Positions 1 through 8,379 of a DNA stretch of 44,808 bases are shown here, one piece after another (position 1 is the stretch's first letter; each line of letters opens with the position of its first letter). A program made the position numbers and the translations under genes. The stretch lies in contig NZ_LFJJ01000020.1 of the NCBI RefSeq assembly GCF_001189365.1, positions 1-44,808 on the forward strand, read 5' to 3'. The notes below the pieces were generated by a model. That model searched no databases. It was not told where the DNA came from and was given only the letters and a program-made list of their open reading frames with translations. This DNA is from Candidatus Burkholderia verschuerenii. Lineage in GTDB: Bacteria > Pseudomonadota > Gammaproteobacteria > Burkholderiales > Burkholderiaceae.

Positions 1-123
1 CTTTGCTACACGCTTCCTTCAGACCCCGCCTCACAACGACGCCCTTGCGTTTCACTAGGCCTTCGCCCCATCAGGCTGGACAGGGAACTTGCACCCCCAA
101 GCTGTTGCGCATGCTCGGCGCAC
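1..123 (-). mobile_element. Group II intron, class C type, 5' part (cut by window edge)
   Basis: Read on the minus strand from 123, the sequence starts GTGCGCC, folds into a short hairpin (TGCGC/GCGCA), and then has GGGGGTGCAAGTTCCC, the counterpart of the GGGUGAGAGUCCC element of bacterial class C introns. Further in come ACGCAAGGGCGTC and CTGAAGGAAGCG, which match conserved domain I elements that I recall from the Oceanobacillus iheyensis intron. The intron begins right after the terminator of the binding-protein gene at 158-1315, which is the usual class C insertion site. Only about 123 nt of domain I is present. The rest, including any reverse transcriptase gene, would lie outside the window. 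Identity rests on remembered consensus, not on a covariance search. Confidence 0.75.
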
Positions 124-149
124 AAACAGGAACGCGCGATCGAGCGCGT
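124..149 (-). terminator. Terminator of the first binding-protein gene, occupied by an intron
   Basis: On the minus strand ACGCGC pairs with GCGCGT (132-149, loop TCGATC) and is followed by TTCCTGTTT. The hairpin starts eight bases after the stop codon at 158. The group II intron starts at the end of the T-rich tail. Confidence 0.6.
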
Positions 150-157
150 CCCTGCTG

Positions 158-1315
158 TCAGTCGTTCAGCAACTTCCACTTGCCATCGACGATCTGCACC
201 ATCACGCGCGCGCGATCGTCGAAGCCGTTGTGATCGTTCGCCGTCGTGTTCATGATGCCGTGCGCGACCGCCAGATCCTTCAGATTCTCGAGCGCCGCAC
301 GCAGTGCATCGCGAAACTCGGGCGTGCCCAGTTGGCCCCTCTTCAGCGCCTCGGGAATGGCGCGCTGAAGCATCTGACCGGCATCCCATGCATGACCGCC
401 GAAGGTCGACAGTGTGCCTGCGCCGTAGGCTTTTTCATAAGCGTCTTTATAAGCCACCGATGATTTTTTTACCGGATTGCTGTCCGGCAACTGCTCGGTC
501 ACGAGCACCGGACCGGCGGGCAGAATCTCGCCCTCGCAATCCTTGCCGCACACGCGCAGGAAGTTGTTGTTGGCGACACCGTGCGTCTGATAGACCTTGC
601 CTTTGTAGCCGCGCTCCTTCAGCGCCTTCGCCGGCAGCGCCGACGGCGTGCCCGCGCCCGCGATCAGCACCGCATCCGGATTCGCGCCCATCGTCTTCAG
701 CACCTGCCCCGTGACGGACGTGTCCGTGCGGTTATAGCGCTCGTTCGTGACGATCTTCAGCTTGTGCGCCGTCGCGGCCGCGTTGAAGACGTTGTACCAG
801 CCGTCGCCGTACGCATCCGCGAAGCCGATAAAGCCGACCGTCTTCACGCCGTGCTTCTCCATATAACTCGCGATGGCGTCGGCCATCAGCGCGTCGTTTT
901 GCGGCGTCTTGAAGACCCACGCGCGCTTGGCGTCCATCGGCGCGATGATCGCGGCGGACGCGGCCATCGAGATCATCGGCGTCTTCGCCGACGATGCCGG
1001 ATCGATCATCGCCAGCGAGTTCGGCGTGAACGTCGAGCCGATAATCGCATCGACGTGATCTTCGTCGATCAGCTTGCGTGTGTTCTGTACGGCGCGACTC
1101 GTGTCGGAACCATCGTCGAGCACGATGTACTGCACCGACTTGCCGCCGATTTCCTTCGGCAGCAGCGTGACGGTATTTTTCTCGGGAATCCCGAGCGATG
1201 CCGCCGGCCCGGTCGCCGACAGCGTCACGCCGATCTTCACCTGTGCATACGCCGCGTTCGCGCCCAACAGCGCAAGCGCGACGCCCGCCACGATCCAACG
1301 ATTCTTCATTTTCAT
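158..1315 (-). CDS. Branched-chain amino-acid-type ABC transporter substrate-binding protein
   Basis: A complete 385-residue periplasmic binding protein of the LivJ/LivK (Peripla_BP_6) type. A signal peptide occupies about residues 1-24 (VALALLGANAAYAQ, cleavage after AYA). The mature chain begins VKIGVTLSATGPAASLG, the usual first strand and ligand loop of this family. The start is ATG preceded by TTGGAG. The gene lies downstream of a damaged paralog at 1528-2700 that shares long identical stretches, so the two are a tandem duplication. This copy has no frame damage and may be the working one. It has its own terminator on each side. The ligand is not visible from sequence; members bind Leu/Ile/Val, other amino acids, amides or aromatic compounds. 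Confidence 0.9.
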   Translation of the reverse strand: MKMKNRWIVAGVALALLGANAAYAQVKIGVTLSATGPAASLGIPEKNTVTLLPKEIGGKSVQYIVLDDGSDTSRAVQNTRKLIDEDHVDAIIGSTFTPNSLAMIDPASSAKTPMISMAASAAIIAPMDAKRAWVFKTPQNDALMADAIASYMEKHGVKTVGFIGFADAYGDGWYNVFNAAATAHKLKIVTNERYNRTDTSVTGQVLKTMGANPDAVLIAGAGTPSALPAKALKERGYKGKVYQTHGVANNNFLRVCGKDCEGEILPAGPVLVTEQLPDSNPVKKSSVAYKDAYEKAYGAGTLSTFGGHAWDAGQMLQRAIPEALKRGQLGTPEFRDALRAALENLKDLAVAHGIMNTTANDHNGFDDRARVMVQIVDGKWKLLND

Positions 1316-1469
1316 TGCGTCTCCAAACGCGCTGCGAGTTGTTTTTTCGATTCGACCGACTGGACGGTTATTGCCAGCCGACTCAATCTATTTTTAGTGT
1401 TATCAAGTGGCTAGAGTGGTTTTCCCTGACCAACAGCTTTCGGTCCGCGCGCACGTTTGCGACGCCCAG

Positions 1470-1502
1470 AAAAAAAGCGCGTTATCTTCAACGCGCCTTT
1501 TT
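1470..1502 (-). terminator. Rho-independent terminator between the tandem binding-protein genes
   Basis: GCGCGTT (1477-1483) pairs with AACGCGC (1490-1496) around a six-base loop, with A and T runs on both sides. On the minus strand it ends transcription of the gene at 1528-2700, about 30 bp after its stop codon. Confidence 0.8.
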
Positions 1503-1527
1503 CGTGACTCATTTCATCGTCGCCGCC

Positions 1528-2700
1528 TCAGTTGCCCGAGAGCTTCCACTTGCCGCCGACGATTTCGACCATCACCCGCGCCCGCTGATCGAGGCCGGAG
1601 TGATCGTTCGCGCTCATGTTGAAAATGCCGTGCGATGCCGGCAGATTCTTCGTGTCTTCGATGGCGGCGCGCAGCGCGTCGCGGAAGGCGTCGGTGCCGG
1701 GCTGGCCCTTCTTCAGCGCGACGGGAATCGCGCGTTGCAGGATGAGGCCCGCGTCCCACGCGTAACCGCCGAAGGTCGAGATCGAACCCGCGCCGTTCGC
1801 GCCTTCGTAGGCCTTCTTATAGGTCAGCGCGGCCTGCTTCACCGGATTGCTGTCCGGCAGTTGATCGGCGACGAGCAGCGGACCGGCGGGCAGGAACGTG
1901 CCTTCGCAATCCTTGCCGCAAACGCGCAGGAAGTCGTTATTGGCGACGCCGTGCGTCTGATACACTTGCCCTTGTAGCCGCGCTCCTTCAGCGTCTTTTG
2001 CGGCAGCGCCGCCGGCGTGCCCGCGCCCGCGATCAGCACCGCGTCCGGGTTCTGCGACATCATCTTGAGCACCTGGCCCGTCACCGATGCGTCGTTACGC
2101 GCGAAGCGCTCGTTCGCGACGACCTTGATCTTCGCGAGATCGGCCGCCTTGGTGAATTCCTTGAACCAGCTTTCGCCGTACGCATCCGAGAAGCCGATGA
2201 ACGCCATCGTCTTCACGCCATGATTCGACATGTGCTGCGCGATCGCCGTCGCCATCAGGATGTCGTTCTGCGGCGTCTTGAAGACCCACGCGCGCTTGCT
2301 GTCCATCGGCTCGACGATGCTCGCGGCGGCGGCCATCGAGATCATCGGCGTGTGGGTTTCGGCGGCGATGTCGATCATGGCGAGCGAATTGGGGACGACG
2401 GTCGACGGTCGGGCCGACCAGCGCATCGACGTGATCTTCGCTGGTGAGCTTGCGCGCGTTCTTCACGGCTTGCGTGGAATCGGTGGCATCGTCGAGCACG
2501 ATGTACTGGATCTTCTGCCCCGCGACTTCCTTGGGCAGCAACGCGATGGTGTTCTTCCCCGAAATGCCCAGCGATGCCACCGGTCCCGTGGCGGATACCG
2601 TCATGCCGATTTTCACATCCGCCCAAACCTGCGTGCTGAATACCGCGGATAATCCCGCGACGGCCATTGCGACCGCCTTACCCCGTAAAGCCCACTTCAT
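1528..2700 (-). pseudogene. Broken tandem copy of the LivK-type binding protein (two frameshifts)
   Basis: The protein is readable in three pieces. Residues from the start (signal peptide ending TQVWA, then DVKIGMTVSATGPVASLG) run to EDHVDALVGPTV near 2400. The next piece starts VPNSLAMID in another frame and runs to KERGYKGK near 1968. The last piece, YQTHGVANNDF to the end, returns to the first frame. The first break is a 7-bp tandem duplication (GACGGTC at 2397-2403 and 2404-2410). The second is loss of one base in a GG pair near 1967, judged against the intact paralog at 158-1315. The net change is +6, so the outer frames agree, but about 145 codons between are shifted and the ribosome meets a stop at 2095. 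Signal peptide and fold are otherwise those of an LivJ/LivK protein. The 7-bp duplication is unlikely to be a base-calling error. Confidence 0.85.
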
Positions 2701-3195
2701 TGATTTAAACCCCGTAAATCGACTGCTGCGTGAGAAATCGTGCGCCGGATTCGACTGAGCGATGCTTTTGAATTCATTCGCCGCAATTAACCGACCGATG
2801 GGTCGGCAAATGAGGCGGAAATGCAGTTTAGCGGACGAAAGCCGCGCCCAGCAAGCGATTTGAGGAATTTTGTGGCATGCATAAAACGCCGTTGCTTCAA
2901 GCGTTTAGCGATATTCAGGCAAGCGACGGTCAATCCGTCGAGGCAAATAAAAAAGCGCTGTTGGATGAGTCCAACAGCGCTTTTTGTCTGGGCACTTCGT
3001 GCCTCATGTCTCCTCGTTCTCCACCTCAAAAATCTGGGTGCAACAGAATTAAAACAGAAATTACGGGGTGTACCGTTTTGCTACAACCTAGCATTTACCC
3101 TAGTGGTGCATAAAAGCACCTCAAATGGGCGGCTTTCTGGCCGTTAACTGTGCATGAATTAATCTGGATATCCAACTATCCGCGATAACTTCGCA
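2701..3195. other. Intergenic region, 495 bp
   Basis: No convincing gene. It holds the bidirectional terminator at 2950-2985 and, to its left, the presumed promoter region of the 2700-1528 gene, in which I see no clear -35/-10 pair. The part from 3000 to 3190 is richer in A+T than the flanks and carries no recognised element. Confidence 0.5.
2950..2985 (-). terminator. Strong bidirectional terminator after livM
   Basis: A perfect inverted repeat: AAAAAGCGCTGTTGG (2950-2964) against CCAACAGCGCTTTTT (2971-2985), loop ATGAGT. Transcription from the liv genes arrives on the minus strand. The A/T arms make it work in both directions. Confidence 0.9.
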
Positions 3196-4171
3196 TTAAC
3201 CCTGAAGCGGCCGGACCCGCGCGACGATTTCCCCGACGATGCCCCGCCGGAACGCCAGCACGCACGCAATAAAAATCACGCCCGTCGCGATCGTCACCGA
3301 TTCGCCGAGCGAATTGAACCAGCCGATACCCGTCACTTTCGCGATGCCGCCGCCGATATCGCCGAGCCTGTCTTCCAGCAGCACGATGATGAACGCGCCG
3401 AGCAGCGGCCCGAACATCGTGCTCATGCCGCCGACCAGCGTCATCAGCACGACGAGGCCGGACATGGTCCAGTAGGCGTCGCCGAGCGTTTCGAAGCCGA
3501 GCACGACGGTTTTCATCGCGCCGGCCAAACCCCCGCCAGTCCCGCCGACAGCACGAACGCCAGCAGCTTGTAGCGCGCCGTGTCGTAGCCGAGCGACACC
3601 GCGCGCGGTTCGTTCTCCTTGATCGCGACCAGCACCTGGCCGAACGGCGAATGCACGATCCGCACGATCAGCGCGAACGCCAGCAGCATCACGACGAGCA
3701 CGATGTAATACAGCGCGATATCGCTGTTCAGATCGATCATGCCGAACAGCTTGCCGCGCGTCACGCCTTGCAGACCGTCTTCGCCATGCGTGAACGGCGC
3801 CTGCAGAAAGACGAAGTGACCATCTGCGCGAGCGCGAGCGTGACCATCGCGAAGTAGATGCCATGGCGGCGAATCGCCAGCAGGCCGACCACGATGCCCA
3901 GCAGCGTCGCGGCGAGCGTGCCCGCGATCACGCCGAGTTCGGGCGTAAACATCATCGTCTGAATGGCATAGCCGGTGACGTAACCCGCCGTCGCCAGGAA
4001 CATCGCGTGGCCGAACGACAGCAAACCGGTAAAGCCGATCAGCAGATTGAACGCCGCCGCGAACAGCGCGAAACACAGCACCTTCATCATGAACACGGGA
4101 TACACGCCCGCGAAAGGCACGGCGATCAGGCCGATCAGCAGCAGAACGTAGAGCGCTTTTCTCTGCATCAT
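3196..4171 (-). pseudogene. livM: livM, ABC permease of branched-chain type, two frameshifts
   Basis: The second inner-membrane permease of the liv transporter. Three frames give one LivM protein. The first runs from MMQRKALYVLLLIG to LALAQMV near 3820. The second runs from FVFLQAPFTHGEDGLQG to VLSAGLAG near 3532. The last runs from GLAGAMKTVVLGFE to the stop. Both breaks fit loss of a single base: one near 3816-3823, one in a C run at 3530-3534 (a G run in the coding strand). The total length, 976 nt, equals 978 minus two, as expected. Hydrophobic segments and the IKENEPRAVSLGYDT loop (the EAA-like ATPase contact) are recognisable. The start overlaps the livH stop by 4 bp (ATGA). The G-run break could be a sequencing error; both together suggest a real pseudogene. 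Confidence 0.85.
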
Positions 4172-5052
4172 TTTTCCTTGCCGAAGAGACCGGCGGGACG
4201 CACCATCAGCACGAGCGCCATGATGACGAACACGACCGTCGCGGACGCTTCCGGATAGAACACGCGCGTGAAACCTTTGATCACGCCGAGCAGCAAACCG
4301 GTCAGGATCGAACCCATGATCGAACCCATGCCGCCGATCACGACCACCGCGAACACGGTGATGATCATCGACTGGCCCATCAGCGGCGAGACCTGAATGA
4401 CCGGCGCGGCCAGCACGCCCGCGAACGCCGCCAGCGCGACCCCGAAGCCGTAAGTCAGTGTGATCATCAGGGGCACGTTGATGCCGAATGCCTCGACGAG
4501 CTTCGGATTCTCCGTGCCCGCGCGCAGATACGCGCCGACGCGCATCTTCTCGATCACGAACCACGTCGCGAAACACACGATCAGCGACGCGACCACCACC
4601 CACGCGCGATAGTTCGGCAGGAACATAAAGCCGAGATTCGTCGCGCCTTGCAGCACGGACGGCACGTCGTACGGCTGACCGGACGAGCCGTAGATCGAGC
4701 GAAACACGCCTTCGACGACCAGCGTCAGGCCGAACGTCAGCAGCAGACCGTACAGGTGATCGAGCTTGTAGAGCCAGCGCAGCATCGAACGTTCGATCAG
4801 CATGCCGAACACGCCGACGATAAGCGGCGCGATGATCAGCATCGGCCAATACGGCACGCCGAAGTACGATGCCCCCATCCACGCGAGCATCGCGCCCAGC
4901 ATGAAGAGCGCGCCGTGCGCGAAGTTGATGACGTTGAGCAAGCCGAAGATCACCGCGAGCCCGAGACTCAGGATCGCGTAGAACGAGCCGTTCACGAGCC
5001 CGAGCAAGAGCTGGCTCATCATCGCGGCGAGCGGGATGCCGAATATTTCCAT
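4168..5052 (-). CDS. livH: LivH-type ABC transporter permease
   Basis: A 294-residue inner-membrane permease, intact. It starts MEIFGIPLAAMM and contains LGLAVIFGLLNVINFAHGA, the typical LivH early helix and loop. Later come ENPKLVEAFGIN (loop contacting the ATPases) and VVVIGGMGSIMGSILTG before the C-terminal VRPAGLFGKEK. About eight hydrophobic segments are visible. With LivM it should form the membrane channel powered by LivF/LivG. The ATG at 5052 was preferred over an upstream in-frame TTG at 5064. It is separated from the upstream binding-protein gene by a strong hairpin and overlaps livM by 4 bp. Since livM is broken, the channel may not assemble unless another LivM is encoded elsewhere. 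Confidence 0.92.
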   Translation of the reverse strand: MEIFGIPLAAMMSQLLLGLVNGSFYAILSLGLAVIFGLLNVINFAHGALFMLGAMLAWMGASYFGVPYWPMLIIAPLIVGVFGMLIERSMLRWLYKLDHLYGLLLTFGLTLVVEGVFRSIYGSSGQPYDVPSVLQGATNLGFMFLPNYRAWVVVASLIVCFATWFVIEKMRVGAYLRAGTENPKLVEAFGINVPLMITLTYGFGVALAAFAGVLAAPVIQVSPLMGQSMIITVFAVVVIGGMGSIMGSILTGLLLGVIKGFTRVFYPEASATVVFVIMALVLMVRPAGLFGKEK

Positions 5053-5079
5053 TGAACCTGCCAAGAAAGACGTTTGGAT

Positions 5080-5107
5080 GCCGGCGCGCGCACTAACGCG
5101 CGCCGGC
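5080..5107 (-). promoter_or_regulatory. Intercistronic hairpin between binding-protein gene and livH
   Basis: A perfect 11-bp stem, GCCGGCGCGCG (5080-5090) with CGCGCGCCGGC (5097-5107), loop CACTAA, and no T-run. This position, just after a binding-protein gene and before its permease genes, is where ABC operons often carry a stem that protects the upstream message and lowers downstream expression. The role here is inferred. Confidence 0.6.
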
Positions 5108-5120
5108 TGGGCTCAAGCTG

Positions 5121-6338
5121 TTACTTCCACGCCGCGCAACGCGATTCCGCCTTCGTGCCGAACGCCTGATCGCCGGGAATCGTCGCCTTGATCGTGTAGT
5201 AGTCCCACGGTTCCTTCGATTCCGACGGCTTCTTCACTTCCATCAGATACATGTCGTGGATCATCGCGCCGTCCTGACGCACGTAGCCCTTCGCGTAGAA
5301 GTCGTCGATCTTCATCTTCTTCAGCTCGGCCATGACCTTGTCGCTGTCGGTCGTGCCGGCGGCCTGCACGGCTTTCAGGTAGGTCGTCGTGGCCAAATAA
5401 TCCGCCGCTTGCAGGCTACCCGGCATCTTCTTCATCTTGTCGAAGTAGCGCTTGGCCCACGCGCGCGTCTTGTCGTCCTTGTTCCAGTACCAGCTATCCG
5501 TGGCGACCAGACCTTGCGTCGTTTCCAGACCGAGCGAGTGGATATCGGACAGGAAGATCAGCAGCGCTGCGATCTTCATCGACTTGGTGATGCCGAATTC
5601 CTTCGCGGCCTTGATCGAGTTGACCGTGTCGCCGCCCGCGTTCGCGAGGCCGAGCACTTGCGCCTTCGATGCCTGCGCCTGCAACAGGAACGACGAGAAA
5701 TTCGACGCCGACAGCGGATGCCACACCGCGCCCAGCACTTGGCCGCCGTTCGCCTTCACCACATCCGACGTGTTCTTTTCCAGCGCCTTGCCGAACGCGT
5801 AGTCGGCGGTCAGGAAGTACCACGTCTTGCCGCCCTACTTCGTCACCGCGGAACCGGTGCCTTTGGCGAGCGCCATCGTGTCGTAGGCGTAGTGCACGGT
5901 GTACGGCGTGCATTGCTCGTTGGTCAGGTTGTCCGCGCCCGCGCCGATATTGATGTACGGAATCTTCTTCTCGCCCGCGACCTGATTGGTCGACAAGGCC
6001 GTGGCCGAATTCGTGCCGCCGATGATTGCGTTCACGCCGTCGCGGTCGATCCACTCACGCGCGCGCGATGCCGCGATATCCGCCTTGTTCTGGTGATCGG
6101 CATAGACGAGTTCGATCTGCTTGCCGTTCACCTTGCCGCCGAAATCCGCGATCGCCATGCGGATCGCTTCGAGGCCGCCTTGTCCGTCGATATCGGCGCA
6201 CAGGCCGGAAAAGTCCGTGATAAAGCCGATCTTCACCGTGTTGCCATCGGCCGCGACAGCGCTCGTGCTGAACGCCACACTCGCCGCCGCAGCCGCAAAG
6301 CACAGAGTCGAGAGGCGCGCGAGGGTCTTCTTTTTCAT
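5121..6338 (-). pseudogene. LivK-type binding protein interrupted by an in-frame TAG
   Basis: A 405-codon binding-protein gene of the branched-chain amino-acid family inside the liv operon. The signal peptide is MKKKTLARLSTL to STSAVAA, and the mature chain starts DGNTVKIGFITDFSG. An internal TAG at 5835-5837 interrupts VTK-stop-GGKTWYFLTADYAFG; the same frame stays open on both sides. CAG (Gln) is the simplest ancestral codon, a C-to-T change. The downstream part (LGLANAGGDTVNSIKAAKEFG, EVKKPSESKEPWDYY, AFGTKAESRC) fits a complete C-terminal lobe. The start at 6338 was chosen because GGAG lies 8-11 bases upstream; an in-frame ATG at 6350 is the alternative. Without readthrough the product is a 167-residue fragment. 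Confidence 0.88.
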
Positions 6339-6418
6339 TCCAGTCTCCATGAGTTTTGATTTGATGCGGTATTACTGGTGATGCCCTTCCGGTGCAGCTA
6401 ATTAAAAATGTCGATCGA

Positions 6419-7180
6419 TTACACCCCGAGCAATTCGTGCAGCACGGGCATCTTCGCGTCCAGTTCGGTCGCGCCGAAATGCTCGACGATATTGCCGTGC
6501 TCCATCACATAGAAACGGTCCGCGAGCGGCGCGGCGAAGCGGAAATTCTGCTCGACCATCACGACCGTATAGCCGCGCTGCTTGAGCATGAGGATCATGC
6601 GCGCCAGCGTCTGCACGATGACCGGCGCCAAACCTTCCGAAATTTCATCGAGCAGCAACAGATTCGCGCCGGTGCGCAGAATGCGCGCGACGGCCAGCAT
6701 CTGCTGTTCGCCGCCCGACAGACGCGTGCCTTGCGAGCCACGGCGTTCCTTCAGGTTCGGGAACATCGTGTAGATCTCGTCGAGCGACATCGCTTCTTTC
6801 GGATTGCCGATCAGCGGCGGCAGCAGCAGATTTTCCTCGCACGACAGGCTCGAAAAGATGCCGCGCTCCTCCGGGCAATAGCCGATGCCGTAATGCGCGA
6901 TCTTGTGCGTCGCCAGGCCGATCGTTTCGCGCCCGTCGACGCGGATCGATCCCGTGCGACGTCCCGTCAAACCCATGATGGCGCGCAGCGTCGTCGTGCG
7001 GCCCGCGCCGTTGCGGCCGAGCAGCGTGACCACTTCGCCGCGATTCACTTTCAGATCGACGCCATGAAGAATGTGCGATTCGCCGTACCACGCCTGCAAA
7101 CCCGCGATCTCAAGCGCGGGCGCGCCGTTCCCCGCGCCGTTCGCATCGAGCGAGCGGCGTTCTTCCACGGTCGTACTCAT
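6419..7180 (-). CDS. livF: LivF-type ABC transporter ATPase
   Basis: A 253-residue ABC ATPase that would bind the LivH/LivM permeases on the cytoplasmic side. The Walker A loop reads GRNGAGRTT, with arginine where lysine is standard. The signature is RLSGGEQQML, Walker B is LLLLDEISEGLAP, and the switch histidine region is VVMVEQNF (Gln in place of His, as is common in LivF). The N-terminus carries about 20 extra residues before ALEIAGLQAWYG. The start overlaps the livG stop by 4 bp (ATGA), so the two are translationally coupled. The Lys-to-Arg change may be a lineage trait rather than damage; I recall similar LivF sequences but could not check. Confidence 0.9.
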   Translation of the reverse strand: MSTTVEERRSLDANGAGNGAPALEIAGLQAWYGESHILHGVDLKVNRGEVVTLLGRNGAGRTTTLRAIMGLTGRRTGSIRVDGRETIGLATHKIAHYGIGYCPEERGIFSSLSCEENLLLPPLIGNPKEAMSLDEIYTMFPNLKERRGSQGTRLSGGEQQMLAVARILRTGANLLLLDEISEGLAPVIVQTLARMILMLKQRGYTVVMVEQNFRFAAPLADRFYVMEHGNIVEHFGATELDAKMPVLHELLGV

Positions 7181-7956
7181 GCGTGCGCTCCGGTAAGCGC
7201 CGCGTCGGCGCTGCCCATATAGGCTTCCATCACCAGCGGATTCTTCGACACTTCCGCGTAGCTGCCTTCCGCGAGCACCTCGCCGCGCTGAAGCACGGTG
7301 ATGGTGTCCGAAATGCCCGCGATGACGTTCATGTTGTGCTCGACCATCAGGATCGTGCGGCCCGCCGATACTTTCTTGATCAACGCGGTGACGCGATCGA
7401 CGTCCTCGTGACCCATGCCTTGCGTGGGTTCGTCGAGCAGCATGAGTTCGGGTTCCATCGCGAGCGTGGTGGCGATTTCAAGCGCGCGCTTGCGTCCGTA
7501 GGCAAGTTCGACCGTTTTGGTATCGGCGAAATCGGTAAGGCCGACTTGCGTAAACAGATCCATCGCGCGATCGTTCAGTTGATCGAGCGATTTCTCGCTG
7601 CGCCAGAACTGGAACGATGTGCCGAGTTGCCGCTGCAATCCGATCCGCACGTTCTGCAGCACGGTCATATGCGGAAACACCGCCGAAATCTGAAACGACC
7701 GGATGACGCCGCGCCGCGCGATATGCGCCGGGCTTTCGCGCGTGATATCGACGCCGTTGAAAACGATCTGACCCGCGGTGGGAACGAGGAACTTGGTGAG
7801 CAGATTGAAGCACGTGGTCTTGCCCGCGCCGTTCGGACCGATCAACGCGTGGATCGATCCGCGGCGCACGCGCAGATTCACGTCATTCACGGCCGTGAAG
7901 CCTTTGAATTCCTTTGTCAGTCCTCGCGTTTCCAGAATGGTGTCGCCGAGAATCAT
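7177..7956 (-). CDS. livG: LivG-type ABC transporter ATPase
   Basis: A 259-residue ABC ATPase, first gene of the liv operon. Walker A is GPNGAGKTT (normal lysine), the Q-loop lies near RSFQISAVFPHMTV, Walker B is LMLLDEPTQGM and the H-loop is ILMVEHNM. The signature is unusual, VELAYGRKRALEIA in place of the common LSYGQQR form, which is a known variation in LivG. The start ATG at 7956 follows GAAGGGG closely; an in-frame ATG at 7968 would avoid the short spacing but lacks a ribosome site. A hairpin with T-runs lies just upstream. The frame stays open further upstream, but that part reads unlike an ABC protein. Confidence 0.92.
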   Translation of the reverse strand: MILGDTILETRGLTKEFKGFTAVNDVNLRVRRGSIHALIGPNGAGKTTCFNLLTKFLVPTAGQIVFNGVDITRESPAHIARRGVIRSFQISAVFPHMTVLQNVRIGLQRQLGTSFQFWRSEKSLDQLNDRAMDLFTQVGLTDFADTKTVELAYGRKRALEIATTLAMEPELMLLDEPTQGMGHEDVDRVTALIKKVSAGRTILMVEHNMNVIAGISDTITVLQRGEVLAEGSYAEVSKNPLVMEAYMGSADAALTGAHA

Positions 7957-7976
7957 GTCCCCTTCCATGCAAAAAG

Positions 7977-8007
7977 AGGCGCTGAGCAACGCGTTCGCTT
8001 GGCGCCT
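7977..8007. promoter_or_regulatory. Hairpin with T-runs on both sides, upstream of livG
   Basis: AGGCGC (7977-7982) pairs with GCGCCT (8002-8007). On the minus strand it is followed by CTTTTT and then the livG start within about 20 bases. On the plus strand it is followed by TTATTTGTTTT. It may be an attenuator in the livG leader or simply a transcription boundary between livG and the divergent gene at 8092. The stem is short, so the call is tentative. Confidence 0.35.
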
Positions 8008-8091
8008 TATTTGTTTTCTCCGCGCGCGCCCGACCGAGACAATGTTCTGAACCGCCCGCCGCGTCGCCACGACACTCCGAGAGACCCAACC

Positions 8092-8379
8092 ATGACCCGC
8101 ATCGCCCGAACCGCTCGCCGACGTGTCGGCCAAGTCAGCAGCACCATCGCCAACGCATCCCGCCACTTCGTTCCGCAGAAGCTGAGCGCGTGGAAACTCG
8201 CGTTGTACGTGATCGTGTTCCTGCTGCCGGGCCGCTCGTTCGTCGTGTTGGCGATGAGCTGGTCCGAGAATCGGCATCGGCGGCGCGCGTCCGATGTGGC
8301 GAAATCGGCGCAGCCGTCCTCGCATCCATTGCTGCCGACGCCTTGCTCGTGCCCTGGCGGCGGTGCGTCCGGCGCATAA
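8092..8379 (+). CDS. Small membrane protein of unknown function
   Basis: A 95-residue frame with an arginine-rich N-terminus (MTRIARTARRRVGQ), one clear hydrophobic segment (LALYVIVFLLPGRSFVVLAM, residues about 35-54) and a basic then Pro/Gly/Cys-rich tail. The layout, positive N-terminus, one helix and RHRRR directly after it, suggests a single-pass inner-membrane protein. It resembles small conserved Burkholderiales proteins that I cannot name. The frame lies opposite the leader region of livG, so it is divergent from the liv operon. The tail (PLLPTPCSCPGGGASGA) has weak codon bias, and a small frameshift there is possible. Confidence 0.5.
   Translation: MTRIARTARRRVGQVSSTIANASRHFVPQKLSAWKLALYVIVFLLPGRSFVVLAMSWSENRHRRRASDVAKSAQPSSHPLLPTPCSCPGGGASGA

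Noticed and set aside
2787-3113. Short open frames on both strands around the terminator at 2950-2985
   Set aside because: They cross a perfect terminator hairpin, have no ribosome sites and no coding bias.
3530-3534. Treating every single-base frameshift as a true mutation
   Set aside because: This one is in a C run and could be an assembly error; pseudogene calls rest on combined evidence rather than on this break alone.
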